From assembly GCA_029268645.1 (NCBI GenBank), contig JAQWNI010000251.1:1-32595 (forward strand): a stretch of DNA of 32,595 nucleotides, read 5' to 3'. A model generated the notes under the pieces. The model was given only the letters and a program-made list of their open reading frames with translations. It was not told the DNA's origin and searched no databases. The stretch is from Myxococcota bacterium (GTDB taxonomy: Bacteria; Myxococcota_A; UBA9160; UBA4427). Positions 8,662 to 16,736 of the stretch are shown here, piece by piece. Made by a program: the position numbers and the translations under genes. The number at the start of each line of letters is the position of its first letter. The first letter of the stretch is position 1.

Positions 8662-10098
8662 ATGGCCCATGCGAGTTCCACCAGCTCGAGCATTCCCCTT
8701 GATCCGCGGGGACAGGGACCCGATGCCCCCTGGCACTTAAAAGAGAGCCGTGCTCCTGTCTTCGATGAAGTTACAATTCTCACCGATCAGCTTGAGGTCA
8801 AAGGGTCGATTCCCCCTGAACTCAATGGCCGTTACTGCCGGAATACAGCGAACCCGCAGACCGGGTGGACAGAGCACTGGTTCATCGGGGACGGCATGCT
8901 GCATGGGATCGAGCTCAAAGATGGGAAGGCCAACTGGTATCGAAACCGCTACGTGCGTACGCCCCAGTATGAAAACCCTGGCGCCGACCGTCTTGAGCTC
9001 GCCCTCAACAAAGAAACCTTCACCTTTGACCACTCGGTGTCCGCGGCCAACACCCACGTAATTCGCCACGGCGGTCGAATACTCGCTCTCGAAGAGGGCG
9101 CCTTTCCCTATGAAGTCACGGCCGAACTGGATACGGCGGGCCCGCATACGTTCGAAGACATTTTGACAGGGCCCTTCACCGCTCATCCCAAAATATGCCC
9201 GGATACGGGTGAGATGTTGGCTTTCGGTTACGCGCAAATGGAGCCCTACCTCACCTACTACCGTGTTGATCAGAATGGGAAAATGGTTCAGAAAACACCC
9301 ATCACCGTCACGGGCCCGACCATGATGCACGATATGGCGGCGACTCGTCATCACGCCATCTTTATGGATCTCCCGGCGATCTTCGATTTTGAGCTGGCCA
9401 TGAAGGGCGGGATGCCGATTCGGTGGAGCGACGAATACCCAGCCCGGTTCGGTGTAATGCCGCGGGAAGGCGCCGATGCGGACGTACAATGGTTCGATGT
9501 AAAGCCCGGCTACTGCTTTCACACGCTCAATGCCTTCGATGAAGGCGATGAGACTGTGGTCTATGGAATGCGAGTGCCCGAGATCTGGCGTGACTCTTCC
9601 GCGATGGATATGACCTTGACGGTCGATCCTGCATCGAGCCCTCGTCTCTATGAGTGGCGTTTTAATCGTCAAACGGGCGGAGTGGCGGAGCGCTACCTCG
9701 ACGACGACTCTTCCGAGTTTCCTCGCATCCCAGACAGTAAACAGGGTCATGACTTCCGCTACGGCTATTCACTGGGAACGAGCGGCACAAGCAATTCGGC
9801 CTCAGGGGGGATGGGGAGTGCTGTCTTTAAATACGACCTTGCGAAGGGTGGATCAAAGGAAGTGCATTCCTTCCCAGCTGGTCACGAACCGGGAGAAAGT
9901 GTTTTTGTCCCCGCCGAAAACGGATCCAGCGAAGATGACGGCTATCTCATGACCTACGTCTGGAAACCGGACACAGATACCAGCTATTTGGTCATTCTCG
10001 ACGCATCGAATTTGGCCGCCGACCCCATTGCGGAAGTCCATATTCCCCGGCGAGTTGTTTCGGGTTTCCACAGCAGCTGGATCCCGGATGAACGCTAA
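8662..10098 (+). CDS. Carotenoid oxygenase (RPE65 / lignostilbene dioxygenase family)
   Basis: A 478-residue protein from ATG 8662 (AGAGGAAG and GAGAAG upstream). The open frame reaches back to 8566, but that part is low-complexity and lacks family motifs. The family cleaves a double bond in carotenoids or stilbenes using one Fe(II) held by four histidines. All four are visible: His175 (FTAHPKICPDTGEM), His223 (MMHDMAAT), His287 (YCFHTLNAFDEGD) and His470 (VSGFHSSWIPDE). The N-terminal signature LNGRYCRNTANPQTG with HWFIGDGMLHG is also present. The length is typical of bacterial members. The protein has no signal peptide and should be cytoplasmic or membrane-associated. The substrate is unknown; no carotenoid synthesis gene is nearby. 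Transcribed alone on the + strand. Confidence 0.93.
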   Translation: MAHASSTSSSIPLDPRGQGPDAPWHLKESRAPVFDEVTILTDQLEVKGSIPPELNGRYCRNTANPQTGWTEHWFIGDGMLHGIELKDGKANWYRNRYVRTPQYENPGADRLELALNKETFTFDHSVSAANTHVIRHGGRILALEEGAFPYEVTAELDTAGPHTFEDILTGPFTAHPKICPDTGEMLAFGYAQMEPYLTYYRVDQNGKMVQKTPITVTGPTMMHDMAATRHHAIFMDLPAIFDFELAMKGGMPIRWSDEYPARFGVMPREGADADVQWFDVKPGYCFHTLNAFDEGDETVVYGMRVPEIWRDSSAMDMTLTVDPASSPRLYEWRFNRQTGGVAERYLDDDSSEFPRIPDSKQGHDFRYGYSLGTSGTSNSASGGMGSAVFKYDLAKGGSKEVHSFPAGHEPGESVFVPAENGSSEDDGYLMTYVWKPDTDTSYLVILDASNLAADPIAEVHIPRRVVSGFHSSWIPDER

Positions 10099-10160
10099 TC
10101 GGATTGATTAGAGCCTCAAATCGACCCGAGTCAGCGAACAGGCTCCCCCTATGAATTTGA

Positions 10161-10214
10161 CATAACGCCCATACTCGGGTGTTGTGCCAGCTTTCAGCTT
10201 GTGCGTCCTATCCC
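10161..10214 (+). repeat. Family A element, copy 2 (full hairpin)
   Basis: CATAACGCCC (10161-10170) pairs with GGGTGTTGTG (10177-10186), a 10-bp stem with two G-T pairs and loop ATACTC. The tail CAGCTTGTGCGTCCTATCCC follows at 10195-10214. Stem length, loop size, loop sequence pattern and tail match the copy at 29916, with base changes that mostly keep pairing. It lies between the carotenoid oxygenase stop and the next gene, 64 bases before its ATG. Confidence 0.6.
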
Positions 10215-10277
10215 TCCGCTCTCTTACTTAAGGGCTACGCTTGGCTCTCGCACTTCCGGCGCTCGCAGAGGTTTCCC

Positions 10278-10865
10278 ATGGCAGAGTTCTTCGATCACCT
10301 GACCGATGAACACATCGCGTTTGTCCAAAAACAGCCACTCTTCTTTGTTTCGACGGCGACGGGCGAAGGGCGGATCAACCTGAGCCCGAAGGGCCTCGAC
10401 GTCCTTCGCGTGCTCGGCCCCAAACGAGTCGCGTATCTCGACCTCGGCGGCTCGGGGAACGAGACGCACGCGCACCTGGCCGCAGACGGCCGGATCACAT
10501 TGATGCTGTGCGCGTTCGAGAACCCACCGCTGATCTATCGCATCTATGGCAGTGGTCGCCCCGTCCTGCCCCAGCACGACGACTGGAACGAGCTGGCGCC
10601 GCACTTCGAGCTGCTGCCGGGGACTCGTCAGATCTTCGACATCGCCGTTGAGAGCACGCAGACCAGTTGCGGCTGGGGGGTACCGTTGATGAACTTGCAA
10701 GGCGATCGCGAAACCTTACCGAAGCACCACGAGATCTTGAAGGCGAAGCCGGAGGTTTGGGTCGAGAAGTACCAGGAGCGCACGAAGAGCATCGACGGGC
10801 TCCCCGTCGAGCCGACGACGCGCTACTTCGGCCCTCCGGAGAACATGAGTGGCGACAATCAGTAG
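10278..10865 (+). CDS. Pyridoxamine 5'-phosphate oxidase family protein
   Basis: A 195-residue protein from ATG 10278, eight bases after AGAGG. A longer frame from 10179 overlaps the family A element and is unlikely. The sequence MAEFFDHLTDEHIAFVQKQ, then FFVSTATGEGRINLSPKG, then VLGPKRVAYLDLGGSGNETHAHL matches the FMN-binding split-barrel fold of the PNPOx-like (PF01243) proteins. In this subgroup an N-terminal H..F...Q..FFV.TA..eGrvN.SPKG pattern is typical. Such proteins bind FMN or a related deazaflavin and reduce or oxidise small molecules, but it is not a vitamin B6 enzyme by sequence. It is cytoplasmic, and a stable hairpin follows the stop codon. Confidence 0.85.
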   Translation: MAEFFDHLTDEHIAFVQKQPLFFVSTATGEGRINLSPKGLDVLRVLGPKRVAYLDLGGSGNETHAHLAADGRITLMLCAFENPPLIYRIYGSGRPVLPQHDDWNELAPHFELLPGTRQIFDIAVESTQTSCGWGVPLMNLQGDRETLPKHHEILKAKPEVWVEKYQERTKSIDGLPVEPTTRYFGPPENMSGDNQ

Positions 10866-10879
10866 AGCTCCGGAACGGG

Positions 10880-10917
10880 GAACCAACAGGGGCTCGTCAT
10901 TAGCCCCTACTCGGTTC
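10880..10917 (+). terminator. Hairpin terminator candidate after the PNPOx-like gene
   Basis: AGGGGCT (10888-10894) pairs perfectly with AGCCCCT (10902-10908) around a 7-base loop. An outer GAACC (10880-10884) pairs with GGTTC (10913-10917). There is no T run, so it could end transcription with help or protect the 3' end of the message. Confidence 0.5.
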
Positions 10918-10978
10918 TCACCCCAAACCCGGCTTTTACTTCCTACCCTGAATGCATTCTTCTTGAGGAAGGAATTTT

Positions 10979-11974
10979 TTGGAAGATTTCAAATCGAAGA
11001 AACTTCCCCAGACGATGCTTGGGCGCTGTTTTGCAACAAGTCGACTCGCGCTTGGAGGCGGCGGCATCGGTCAGGTCTGGGGCTCGACCGATCGGGATGA
11101 GGGGATCGCGACGGTTCGCGCGGCCTACGAGGCAGGGATCGACTTATTCGACATGGCTCCACTCTACGGTCGGGGCGAAGCGGAGTCCGTCATGGGCCTC
11201 GCCTTCGCGGATGGCTACCCGGACGATGTAAAGCTGACGACCAAGTGCATGCTAGGCGATGCACCGGTAGATGAAATCGAGTCGCGGCTGAGTCGCTCGC
11301 TTGACGAGAGCTGCGAACGGCTCAGGCGTGAACGCATCGATGTCTTCATTCTTCACGGCTACCTAATCGAGGATGGCTGGTCTGATTCTATCCGACCCTC
11401 CCTGCTGCCCCATATTGGGGTTCAGGAAAGCCGATTCGCGTCTCATGTCGTGCCGGTCTTCGAGAGATGGAAGGCGGAGGGCCGTGTCGGTGCCTGGGGA
11501 TTCACCGCGGCGAGCACACAGGCCCAGAATTTCGCCGCATTGGACGCCGATACGAAGCCTGACGTGGTTCAGTGTATTGCGAATTTGCTCGACTCCCCCG
11601 GTAGCATGGCCATATCTGCCGAGCCTCCTGAGCCGCGAGCCGTCATCGAGCGGGCGTCGAAGCGAGGCATCGGAGTGATGGGGATTCGCGCGCGCGCGGC
11701 CGGCGCGCTCGCGACGGCAATCGATCGATCCGTCGATCCGGGCTCGGCGGAACAGCGCGACTTCGATCGAGCCGAGGCATTTCGCGCCCTCGCTGCTGAA
11801 TCGGGCCAGAGTCCCGCCTTCCTGGCGCATCAATATACGCTCTCCATGCCGGGCGTGGACACGATGGTGCTTGGAGTAAAAAACCGCGAAGAGCTCTCGG
11901 AGTGTCTCGCCGTCGAAGCCGCTGGGCCGATGGATCCGAGCCTCATGGAAGCAATCGACCGCTCGGTCGGCTAA
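10979..11974 (+). CDS. Aldo/keto reductase family oxidoreductase
   Basis: A 331-residue protein starting at TTG 10979, with AAGGA five bases upstream (GAGGAAGGA overall). It is a TIM-barrel NAD(P)H-dependent aldehyde/ketone reductase. The catalytic set is complete: Asp58 and Tyr63 in DLFDMAPLYGRGEAE, Lys89 in LTTKC, and His126 in VFILHGYL. The end shows YTLSMPGVDTMVLGVKNREE, the usual cofactor-binding region. It belongs to the subgroup related to D-threo-aldose or L-fucose dehydrogenases, judging by the GRGEAE..MG pattern and WGFTAAS; the exact substrate cannot be told. It is separated by hairpins from both neighbours and probably forms its own transcript. Confidence 0.9.
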   Translation: MEDFKSKKLPQTMLGRCFATSRLALGGGGIGQVWGSTDRDEGIATVRAAYEAGIDLFDMAPLYGRGEAESVMGLAFADGYPDDVKLTTKCMLGDAPVDEIESRLSRSLDESCERLRRERIDVFILHGYLIEDGWSDSIRPSLLPHIGVQESRFASHVVPVFERWKAEGRVGAWGFTAASTQAQNFAALDADTKPDVVQCIANLLDSPGSMAISAEPPEPRAVIERASKRGIGVMGIRARAAGALATAIDRSVDPGSAEQRDFDRAEAFRALAAESGQSPAFLAHQYTLSMPGVDTMVLGVKNREELSECLAVEAAGPMDPSLMEAIDRSVG

Positions 11975-12155
11975 GACAGTGGGGCCCCCAGAGGCTTAGT
12001 CTACGCCCTCCATCTGGACGACAGAGCTCTTCAGAGAATCGGTTCCTGCTCACTCAAGGCCTGGCGAACCGGGTAGACCACCCAGCATACGAACGAACGC
12101 ATCCAGGTGTCGGGTCCCGACGGAACCCTTACTCAAGAGGTGGCGGGCTAGCAGG
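11975..12155. other. Spacer, no gene seen
   Basis: The spacer between the aldo/keto reductase and the MBL-fold gene totals about 400 bases, with no supported gene. The parts with recognisable structure are the two family A related segments listed separately (12156-12189 and 12259-12300). Confidence 0.4.
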
Positions 12156-12189
12156 AACGCTCATATTCGACCGTTTTACGGATTGCGAG
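12156..12189 (+). repeat. Family A element, copy 3 (hairpin part)
   Basis: AACGCTC (12156-12162), loop ATATTC and GACCGTT (12169-12175) match the hairpin of the copy at 29916 in 18 of 20 bases, including the same single mispaired position in the stem. TTGCGAG follows at 12183-12189, as in other copies, but the CAGCTTG tail is not adjacent. Confidence 0.45.
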
Positions 12190-12258
12190 CGCCTCAATTT
12201 TTTCACTCAAGTGCTTGTTTCGCTCCACAGGGCGCCTGCTCCCCTAGGGATCTGATAT

Positions 12259-12300
12259 CACAACCCTAACCGGACGCGGTGCCAAGCGGCAGCTTCAATG
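12259..12300 (+). repeat. Family A element, copy 4 (tail well conserved, hairpin degraded)
   Basis: Starts CACAACCCTAACCGG and ends GCGGCAGCTTCAATG. Aligned with the copy at 29916-29960 it agrees at about 32 of 42 positions with one 3-base gap, but the stem no longer pairs well. It ends 80 bases before the start of the MBL-fold gene. Confidence 0.45.
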
Positions 12301-12380
12301 ATGGAAACCAGAGGCGTGACGAGGCCGTCGGTATCGCGGCCTTGCGACCCGCCCTCCGATTTAGTTTCATATGAATTCTC

Positions 12381-13805
12381 ATGAAGTTCACCGTCCTGAG
12401 CCACGCCGGGCTTTACGTCGAAGCCCGCGGCACGAGTCTGATCATCGACCCGTGGATCGTCGGCTCTTGTTACTGGCGCTCCTGGTGGAACTACCCGAAG
12501 CCTGCGCCGTTCGCCTCGCGGCTTGAGACGCTCGACTACATCTACTTGACCCACCTACACTGGGATCACTTCCATGGTCCCTCGTTGCGCAAACTGCCGA
12601 GGGACGCGACGCTGCTGATCCCAGAGGCGCACTTCGATCGCTTCAGAAAGGACTCCAAGGGCTTCCGCTTCAAGGAGATCGTCGAGGTCCCGCACGCCAA
12701 GACGATCCAACTCGGCAACGGTGTCGACTTCACGACCTATCAGTACTCGTTGTTCACCGATTCGGCTGTGGTCGTCGACGATGGCGAGACGACGTTACTC
12801 GATCTCAACGACTGCAAAATCACGGGCATGCCGCTCGACCAGTTGCGGCGCTATCACCCAAAGATTGACTTTGTCTTTCGCAGCCACTCGTCCGCGTCGG
12901 CCTATCCGCAGTGTGTCGACGCCGAGGATGCCGACGGCGGTTCTTACCGGAGCAAAGAGGACTATATGAGCGAGTTCGTGGACACGGCTCGCCTCCTTGA
13001 GCCGAGATACGCAATCCCCTTCGCCAGCTCGCATTGCTTCCTGCACAAAGACACGATTCAGTACAACGTGGATGCCGTTTCGCCCGCCGACGTCGACGCC
13101 TACTTCGAACAGCATGGCCCCACGGGCAGCGAGTGCAAGGTGATGGTCTCTGGCGACTCCTGGGATTCCCAAGCCGGCTTCGACATTGCCGACAACGACT
13201 GGTGGTCAAACAAGGATACGCGCGTCGCAGAGTACGCCGAAGAGGTCGCGCCGAAGCTCAGGGATCAATACGCACTCGAGGACCGAACCAGCGTGAAGTT
13301 TCCGCGCTTCGCGAAATACTTCCAGGCCCAGATCGAGAGCCTGCCAAAGCTGTCGCGCAAACTTTTCAAGCCCGTGGTCGTCTACGGACTACCGGGGCGT
13401 GACGATATCCACTGGGTCGTCGACTACGACCAGCGCAAGGTCTACGAATCGGACGCCCTGCCCGATCACTGGGCGGTACGCGTCGTGATGCCACCCATCG
13501 TGCTACGCGATTGCTTGTATAAGAAAATGTTCTCGTGCTTCTCGGCGAGCAAGCGACTCCACGTTACGGTGCGAAGTGGCCACATGCGGGACTACTTCAT
13601 CCTGTTCCAACTGCTCGACATGTACGAGTACGAGTACTTCCCGCTACGCAATTGCTTCCGCTGGCGTTTCATCAAGGTGTGGCTTCGCCGCTGGCGCGAG
13701 GTGATCGAGTATTTCAAGCTACTAAGCAGCATCGCACTGGGCCGAGGCGATGACCCGCTCTCGAAGTTCGTACCGAAGGTCGACACCGGAAGCGACCCAG
13801 GCTGA
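12381..13805 (+). CDS. Metallo-beta-lactamase-fold hydrolase with long C-terminal region
   Basis: A 474-residue protein from ATG 12381; no clear ribosome binding site precedes it. Residues 1-270 are a metallo-beta-lactamase fold: strand VLSHAGLYVEARGTSLIIDP, then the metal-binding motif THLHWDH (His58, His60, Asp62, His63), and later SHSSASAYPQC and ASSHCFLH supplying further ligands. This pattern resembles UlaG-like and CMP-sialic-acid-hydroxylase-like hydrolases (Lactamase_B_2). The last 200 residues have no motif I know; they are rich in aromatic and basic residues and may be a separate domain, perhaps a lipid- or glycan-binding one. It precedes a glycosyltransferase gene, so a role in surface glycans is possible but is inference from position only. 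Confidence 0.8.
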   Translation: MKFTVLSHAGLYVEARGTSLIIDPWIVGSCYWRSWWNYPKPAPFASRLETLDYIYLTHLHWDHFHGPSLRKLPRDATLLIPEAHFDRFRKDSKGFRFKEIVEVPHAKTIQLGNGVDFTTYQYSLFTDSAVVVDDGETTLLDLNDCKITGMPLDQLRRYHPKIDFVFRSHSSASAYPQCVDAEDADGGSYRSKEDYMSEFVDTARLLEPRYAIPFASSHCFLHKDTIQYNVDAVSPADVDAYFEQHGPTGSECKVMVSGDSWDSQAGFDIADNDWWSNKDTRVAEYAEEVAPKLRDQYALEDRTSVKFPRFAKYFQAQIESLPKLSRKLFKPVVVYGLPGRDDIHWVVDYDQRKVYESDALPDHWAVRVVMPPIVLRDCLYKKMFSCFSASKRLHVTVRSGHMRDYFILFQLLDMYEYEYFPLRNCFRWRFIKVWLRRWREVIEYFKLLSSIALGRGDDPLSKFVPKVDTGSDPG

Positions 13806-13849
13806 TATCTTCCAAAGGACCTCATACCGGGCCAGCTCGACGCTTTCGA

Positions 13850-13888
13850 TGCCGGCAGATTGAGTCGAACCCCGTTTCCGGGCCGGCA
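13850..13888 (+). terminator. Weak hairpin after the MBL-fold gene
   Basis: TGCCGGC (13850-13856) can pair with GCCGGCA (13882-13888). Inside it, CCCG (13871-13874) pairs with CGGG (13879-13882) around TTTC; the two pairings share one base, so they compete at the edge. No T run follows. Confidence 0.3.
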
Positions 13889-14018
13889 GAACGCTGATCA
13901 GTCAGAAGCACACGTCATTGGGAACTGACGAAGCCAAGCAATCAACTACCCCGCCCCAAAGCATACGGAGTCTCGGCAAGGGCTCGGCATAAAAAATATT
14001 ACGCGACTGGAGTCGGAG

Positions 14019-15188
14019 ATGCCAAAGTCAGCTCTCACGGTCCTCGTTCCACTCTGTGGAGACCTGGACGCAAATACGGCGGGGCGCACCTACACAGAGG
14101 CCTTGTTGAACGAAATACAGCGTGATGATCGAGGCATCCACTGGATCATCGGTCTCGAAGAGAGCCTGATAAAACGAGTGAAGCAGAATAAGTCCGAAGC
14201 CCATATCAGCTGGCTACCCTTCCCACGTTGGAGTGTATCGAGCCTGGGCAGGTTGATCTTCGAGCAACTGCGCCTTCCCGCCATCATTCGCTCCACGAAC
14301 CCAGACGTAGTCTTCTTCTCCGCCAATTTTCTTACGCTCTTGAGCAAGACTCCATCCGTACTCGCCATACGCAGCCTCCTCTACTACCACTACCCAGGTG
14401 AGATTTCCAAACCTCGTCTGGTATCGCGAAAATTCTTGAATCGAAGAGGCGCTCACAAAGCGACAAGAATCGTCTGTCCATCCCAGAACATCGCCCGAGA
14501 GATCAACCAAATTCTAGATATTCCGCAGGAGCGGATCACCACCATCCTCCACGGCACAAGTTCCGCGTATCTCGAAAAGAAAACCGATGACGCGATTCTT
14601 GACCGCCTCGAACTACGCGATCGACCCTATTTCCTTTACCCATCGGCTCTTTGGGAATACAAGAACCACATCACCTTGATTCGCGCTGCGGAGAAGCTGG
14701 CGGACAGAGGCGAGAAAGCCGTCGTTGTATTTGCCGGCCACGGGATCGCGGTTAGGAATTCGCATGTCGACATGCTCAGGCGAGAGGCGAGAAACGTAAA
14801 GTTGCCCTCGGAAATTCTCTTTTCCGGCGAACTCGACCCCAGTGAACTCAATGTCCTCTACAAAAACGCTATCGCCCTACTTTTTCCATCCACATGTGAA
14901 TCCTTTGGAAACCCCATCGCCGAAGCGATGGCTTTAGACTGCCCAATTGTCGCTTCCAGTTCTCATGCAGTACCCGAGATCGTCGCTGGCGGGGGGATTA
15001 TTCTCGATGCTCTCGACGCAAACAAATGGGCCGGGGAGATGTCGCGGCTTGCCAACGACGCGCTCTATCGAAAGCTATGGTCCGAAAGGGCTTCAGCGCG
15101 CAAGAATCTTTACCTCATGGACCGCGCCATCGACGAACTCACTGAGGTAATCCGAAACGCCGCCATGAATCCTTCGGTATCGAGCTAG
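14019..15188 (+). CDS. GT4-family glycosyltransferase (GT-B fold)
   Basis: A 389-residue protein from ATG 14019 with TGGAG six bases upstream. The second half carries the donor-binding Rossmann domain of family GT4: YPSALWEYKNHITLIRAAEKL, VVVFAGHG, ILFSGELDPSELNVLYKNA, and the retaining-transferase signature EX7E as E294-SFGNPIA-E302 in STCESFGNPIAEAMA. The N-terminal half is an acceptor domain (PLCGDLDANTAGRTYTEALL). The enzyme would add a sugar from a nucleotide donor, on the cytoplasmic side, to a growing surface glycan. It faces the leftward operon, and its stop codon overlaps that of the convergent methyltransferase in the four bases CTAG at 15185-15188. Confidence 0.9.
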   Translation: MPKSALTVLVPLCGDLDANTAGRTYTEALLNEIQRDDRGIHWIIGLEESLIKRVKQNKSEAHISWLPFPRWSVSSLGRLIFEQLRLPAIIRSTNPDVVFFSANFLTLLSKTPSVLAIRSLLYYHYPGEISKPRLVSRKFLNRRGAHKATRIVCPSQNIAREINQILDIPQERITTILHGTSSAYLEKKTDDAILDRLELRDRPYFLYPSALWEYKNHITLIRAAEKLADRGEKAVVVFAGHGIAVRNSHVDMLRREARNVKLPSEILFSGELDPSELNVLYKNAIALLFPSTCESFGNPIAEAMALDCPIVASSSHAVPEIVAGGGIILDALDANKWAGEMSRLANDALYRKLWSERASARKNLYLMDRAIDELTEVIRNAAMNPSVSS

Positions 15189-15973
15189 TCTTCCAAGATG
15201 CGACGTGCAGTCAAAATACTGACCCGTTTGGTCACAATCATTGGACCTGTTTGATTGGAGATCTGGTTCAAACCGGCTTCGTATGTAGCTCCAGGAGTGC
15301 GCGCAAAAAGACTGGTTGCTTTCCAGTACTCCAGAAAGCTCAATGGTTCGGAAAACTCGATGCGATTCGTGTGAACAGCAACTTCGACTGAATCGAATCC
15401 AGCCCTCTCGACCGCTTCTCGAACATTTTCCTCCACATATCCCCACGCCATCCTGTCCGCATCACTCGGCTCAGCCCCGGTTGCTCTCCGATGAAATTCG
15501 TACAGCTCCCTGTTTGTATCGGACGCTGGGCCCGCCACGGCAAGCCTTCCACCGGGTTTCAGTACGCGAGCGAACTCAGACAAAGCCGCATCAAGATCAT
15601 CGTGATAGTAGATCGCGAAGATGCAGCTCAGCGCATCTGCAAAAGAAGCTTCGACGGGAATTTCCGCCGCATCCGCGACCTCAGCCCGTAGACCGAGGTT
15701 CCGGGTGCTTTCGACGGCATCTGCAGCAACATCGAAACCACGCGCGTAGCCTCCTGGAGAAAGCCGATCCGCCATTCGTGCCAGGAGTTGGCCTGACCCA
15801 CATCCTATATCGACCAGATTTTTCCCAGGACCGAGACACAACGCATCCGCCAGAGCTGCGGCAAGATCAAAGGTTCCGAGTTGAAGGTTTACGTCGCAGC
15901 GATGCGCGGCATCACTTGCACCCCGATTTAGATATAGATCCCCGGCAATCTCCCCTCTCTGTTTAGATGACAT
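15185..15973 (-). CDS. Class I SAM-dependent methyltransferase
   Basis: A 262-residue protein from ATG 15973, which overlaps the last 11 bases of the upstream PIG-L gene, so translation is probably coupled; longer frames toward 16129 lie inside that gene. Residues 53-61 give the SAM motif I, LVDIGCGSGQLLARMADRL, followed by ARGFDVAADAVESTRN, FADALSCIFAIYYHDDLDAALSE and VLKPGGRLAVAGP, in the order of Methyltransf_11/25 domains. In a polysaccharide cluster such an enzyme would methylate a sugar or its acceptor; the target is unknown. It is the last gene of the leftward operon, and its stop codon shares CTAG with the convergent glycosyltransferase. Confidence 0.88.
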   Translation of the reverse strand: MSSKQRGEIAGDLYLNRGASDAAHRCDVNLQLGTFDLAAALADALCLGPGKNLVDIGCGSGQLLARMADRLSPGGYARGFDVAADAVESTRNLGLRAEVADAAEIPVEASFADALSCIFAIYYHDDLDAALSEFARVLKPGGRLAVAGPASDTNRELYEFHRRATGAEPSDADRMAWGYVEENVREAVERAGFDSVEVAVHTNRIEFSEPLSFLEYWKATSLFARTPGATYEAGLNQISNQTGPMIVTKRVSILTARRILED

Positions 15974-16670
15974 AGCGCAAACACTCGAAGCCCTCAGCGT
16001 ATTCACAGCCTCCGAGCGCACCGAAAACAGAAGCTCGGGCTCGAATCCCTTCCAGACTGCGCCCATGAGGGGTATCAACGAGCTGGCTGGAGTAGCAGCG
16101 CATTGCGTCGAGTTTCTTTTCCAACACACTACCTATATCCACAAAAGTGGTAGGGTAAAATTGATAGGCCCTTCCCCCCCAACCGGCGGCTCCCGACTGC
16201 CCATAAGAGAGGACGAGTGGAACCAGGGGTCGCTTGCCATCCGGGGCCGGCCTTAGGGACGTAACGCACGCACGCGACATCGCGCGATGGTCCTGATGGT
16301 GGTCACCGAAGGAAGGGATGACGGCCAGAGAAGGGCGGTGGATCATCAATTCAGCCTCGACAAAATTAATCAGCTCGCTCTGAGCCACCGTGTCCAGTCG
16401 CAAGTGCTCTTCCTGTCCTCGAAAAAGCACCTTCCAGCTCGCACATCCCAATACCGCGAGCGCATGGGTCAATTCCTCTTCTCGGGTGTCGGCATCGGAA
16501 CTCGCTTCGTCATTCATCGAGTGAAAGCCTGAAACTACGCCGTAGAGGACATGAACGTCCCAGTTTTCTTCGCAGAGTCGAGCAATCATTCCTCCTGCGG
16601 CGAGAACTTCGTCGTCCGCATGGGGAGCCACGATGACTGCGCTCTTGTTTTGAGTTTCGAACAAAGACAT
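15963..16670 (-). CDS. PIG-L family deacetylase
   Basis: A 235-residue protein from ATG 16670, with GAAGG nine bases upstream; a GTG at 16691 is an alternative. The zinc motif is APHADDEVLAAGG (His17, Asp19, Asp20) and the second motif is GDHHQDHRAMS (residues 123-131, His125 and His128). This is typical of PIG-L / LmbE enzymes, which remove the N-acetyl group of GlcNAc on lipid or small-molecule carriers (GPI anchors, mycothiol, bacillithiol). Here it sits directly behind a GT4 glycosyltransferase, a pairing also seen in those pathways, so the natural guess is de-N-acetylation of an HexNAc added by that transferase. The next gene overlaps it by 11 bases. Confidence 0.92.
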   Translation of the reverse strand: MSLFETQNKSAVIVAPHADDEVLAAGGMIARLCEENWDVHVLYGVVSGFHSMNDEASSDADTREEELTHALAVLGCASWKVLFRGQEEHLRLDTVAQSELINFVEAELMIHRPSLAVIPSFGDHHQDHRAMSRACVTSLRPAPDGKRPLVPLVLSYGQSGAAGWGGRAYQFYPTTFVDIGSVLEKKLDAMRCYSSQLVDTPHGRSLEGIRARASVFGALGGCEYAEGFECLRYVI

Positions 16671-16736
16671 TTCCGGGCACCTTCTACGCACTAAAAATGA
16701 AGAGGATCATTCAACAATCGTGGAAAGAGGTTCGCT

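Noticed and set aside
8737-9750. 337-residue open frame on the minus strand within the carotenoid oxygenase gene
   Set aside because: It is antisense to a gene with all four metal-binding histidines; the frame has no motif or ribosome binding site and is a by-product of codon bias.
10161-10214. Integron attC site or cassette array
   Set aside because: The family A elements have a short 10-bp stem with a 6-base loop; the GTTGTGC next to it does not match the GTTRRRY core and no paired simple-site structure or integrase gene is present.
11412-11430. CCCCATATTGGGG palindrome as a regulatory site
   Set aside because: It lies inside the aldo/keto reductase coding sequence in a conserved-looking stretch and has no context for regulation.
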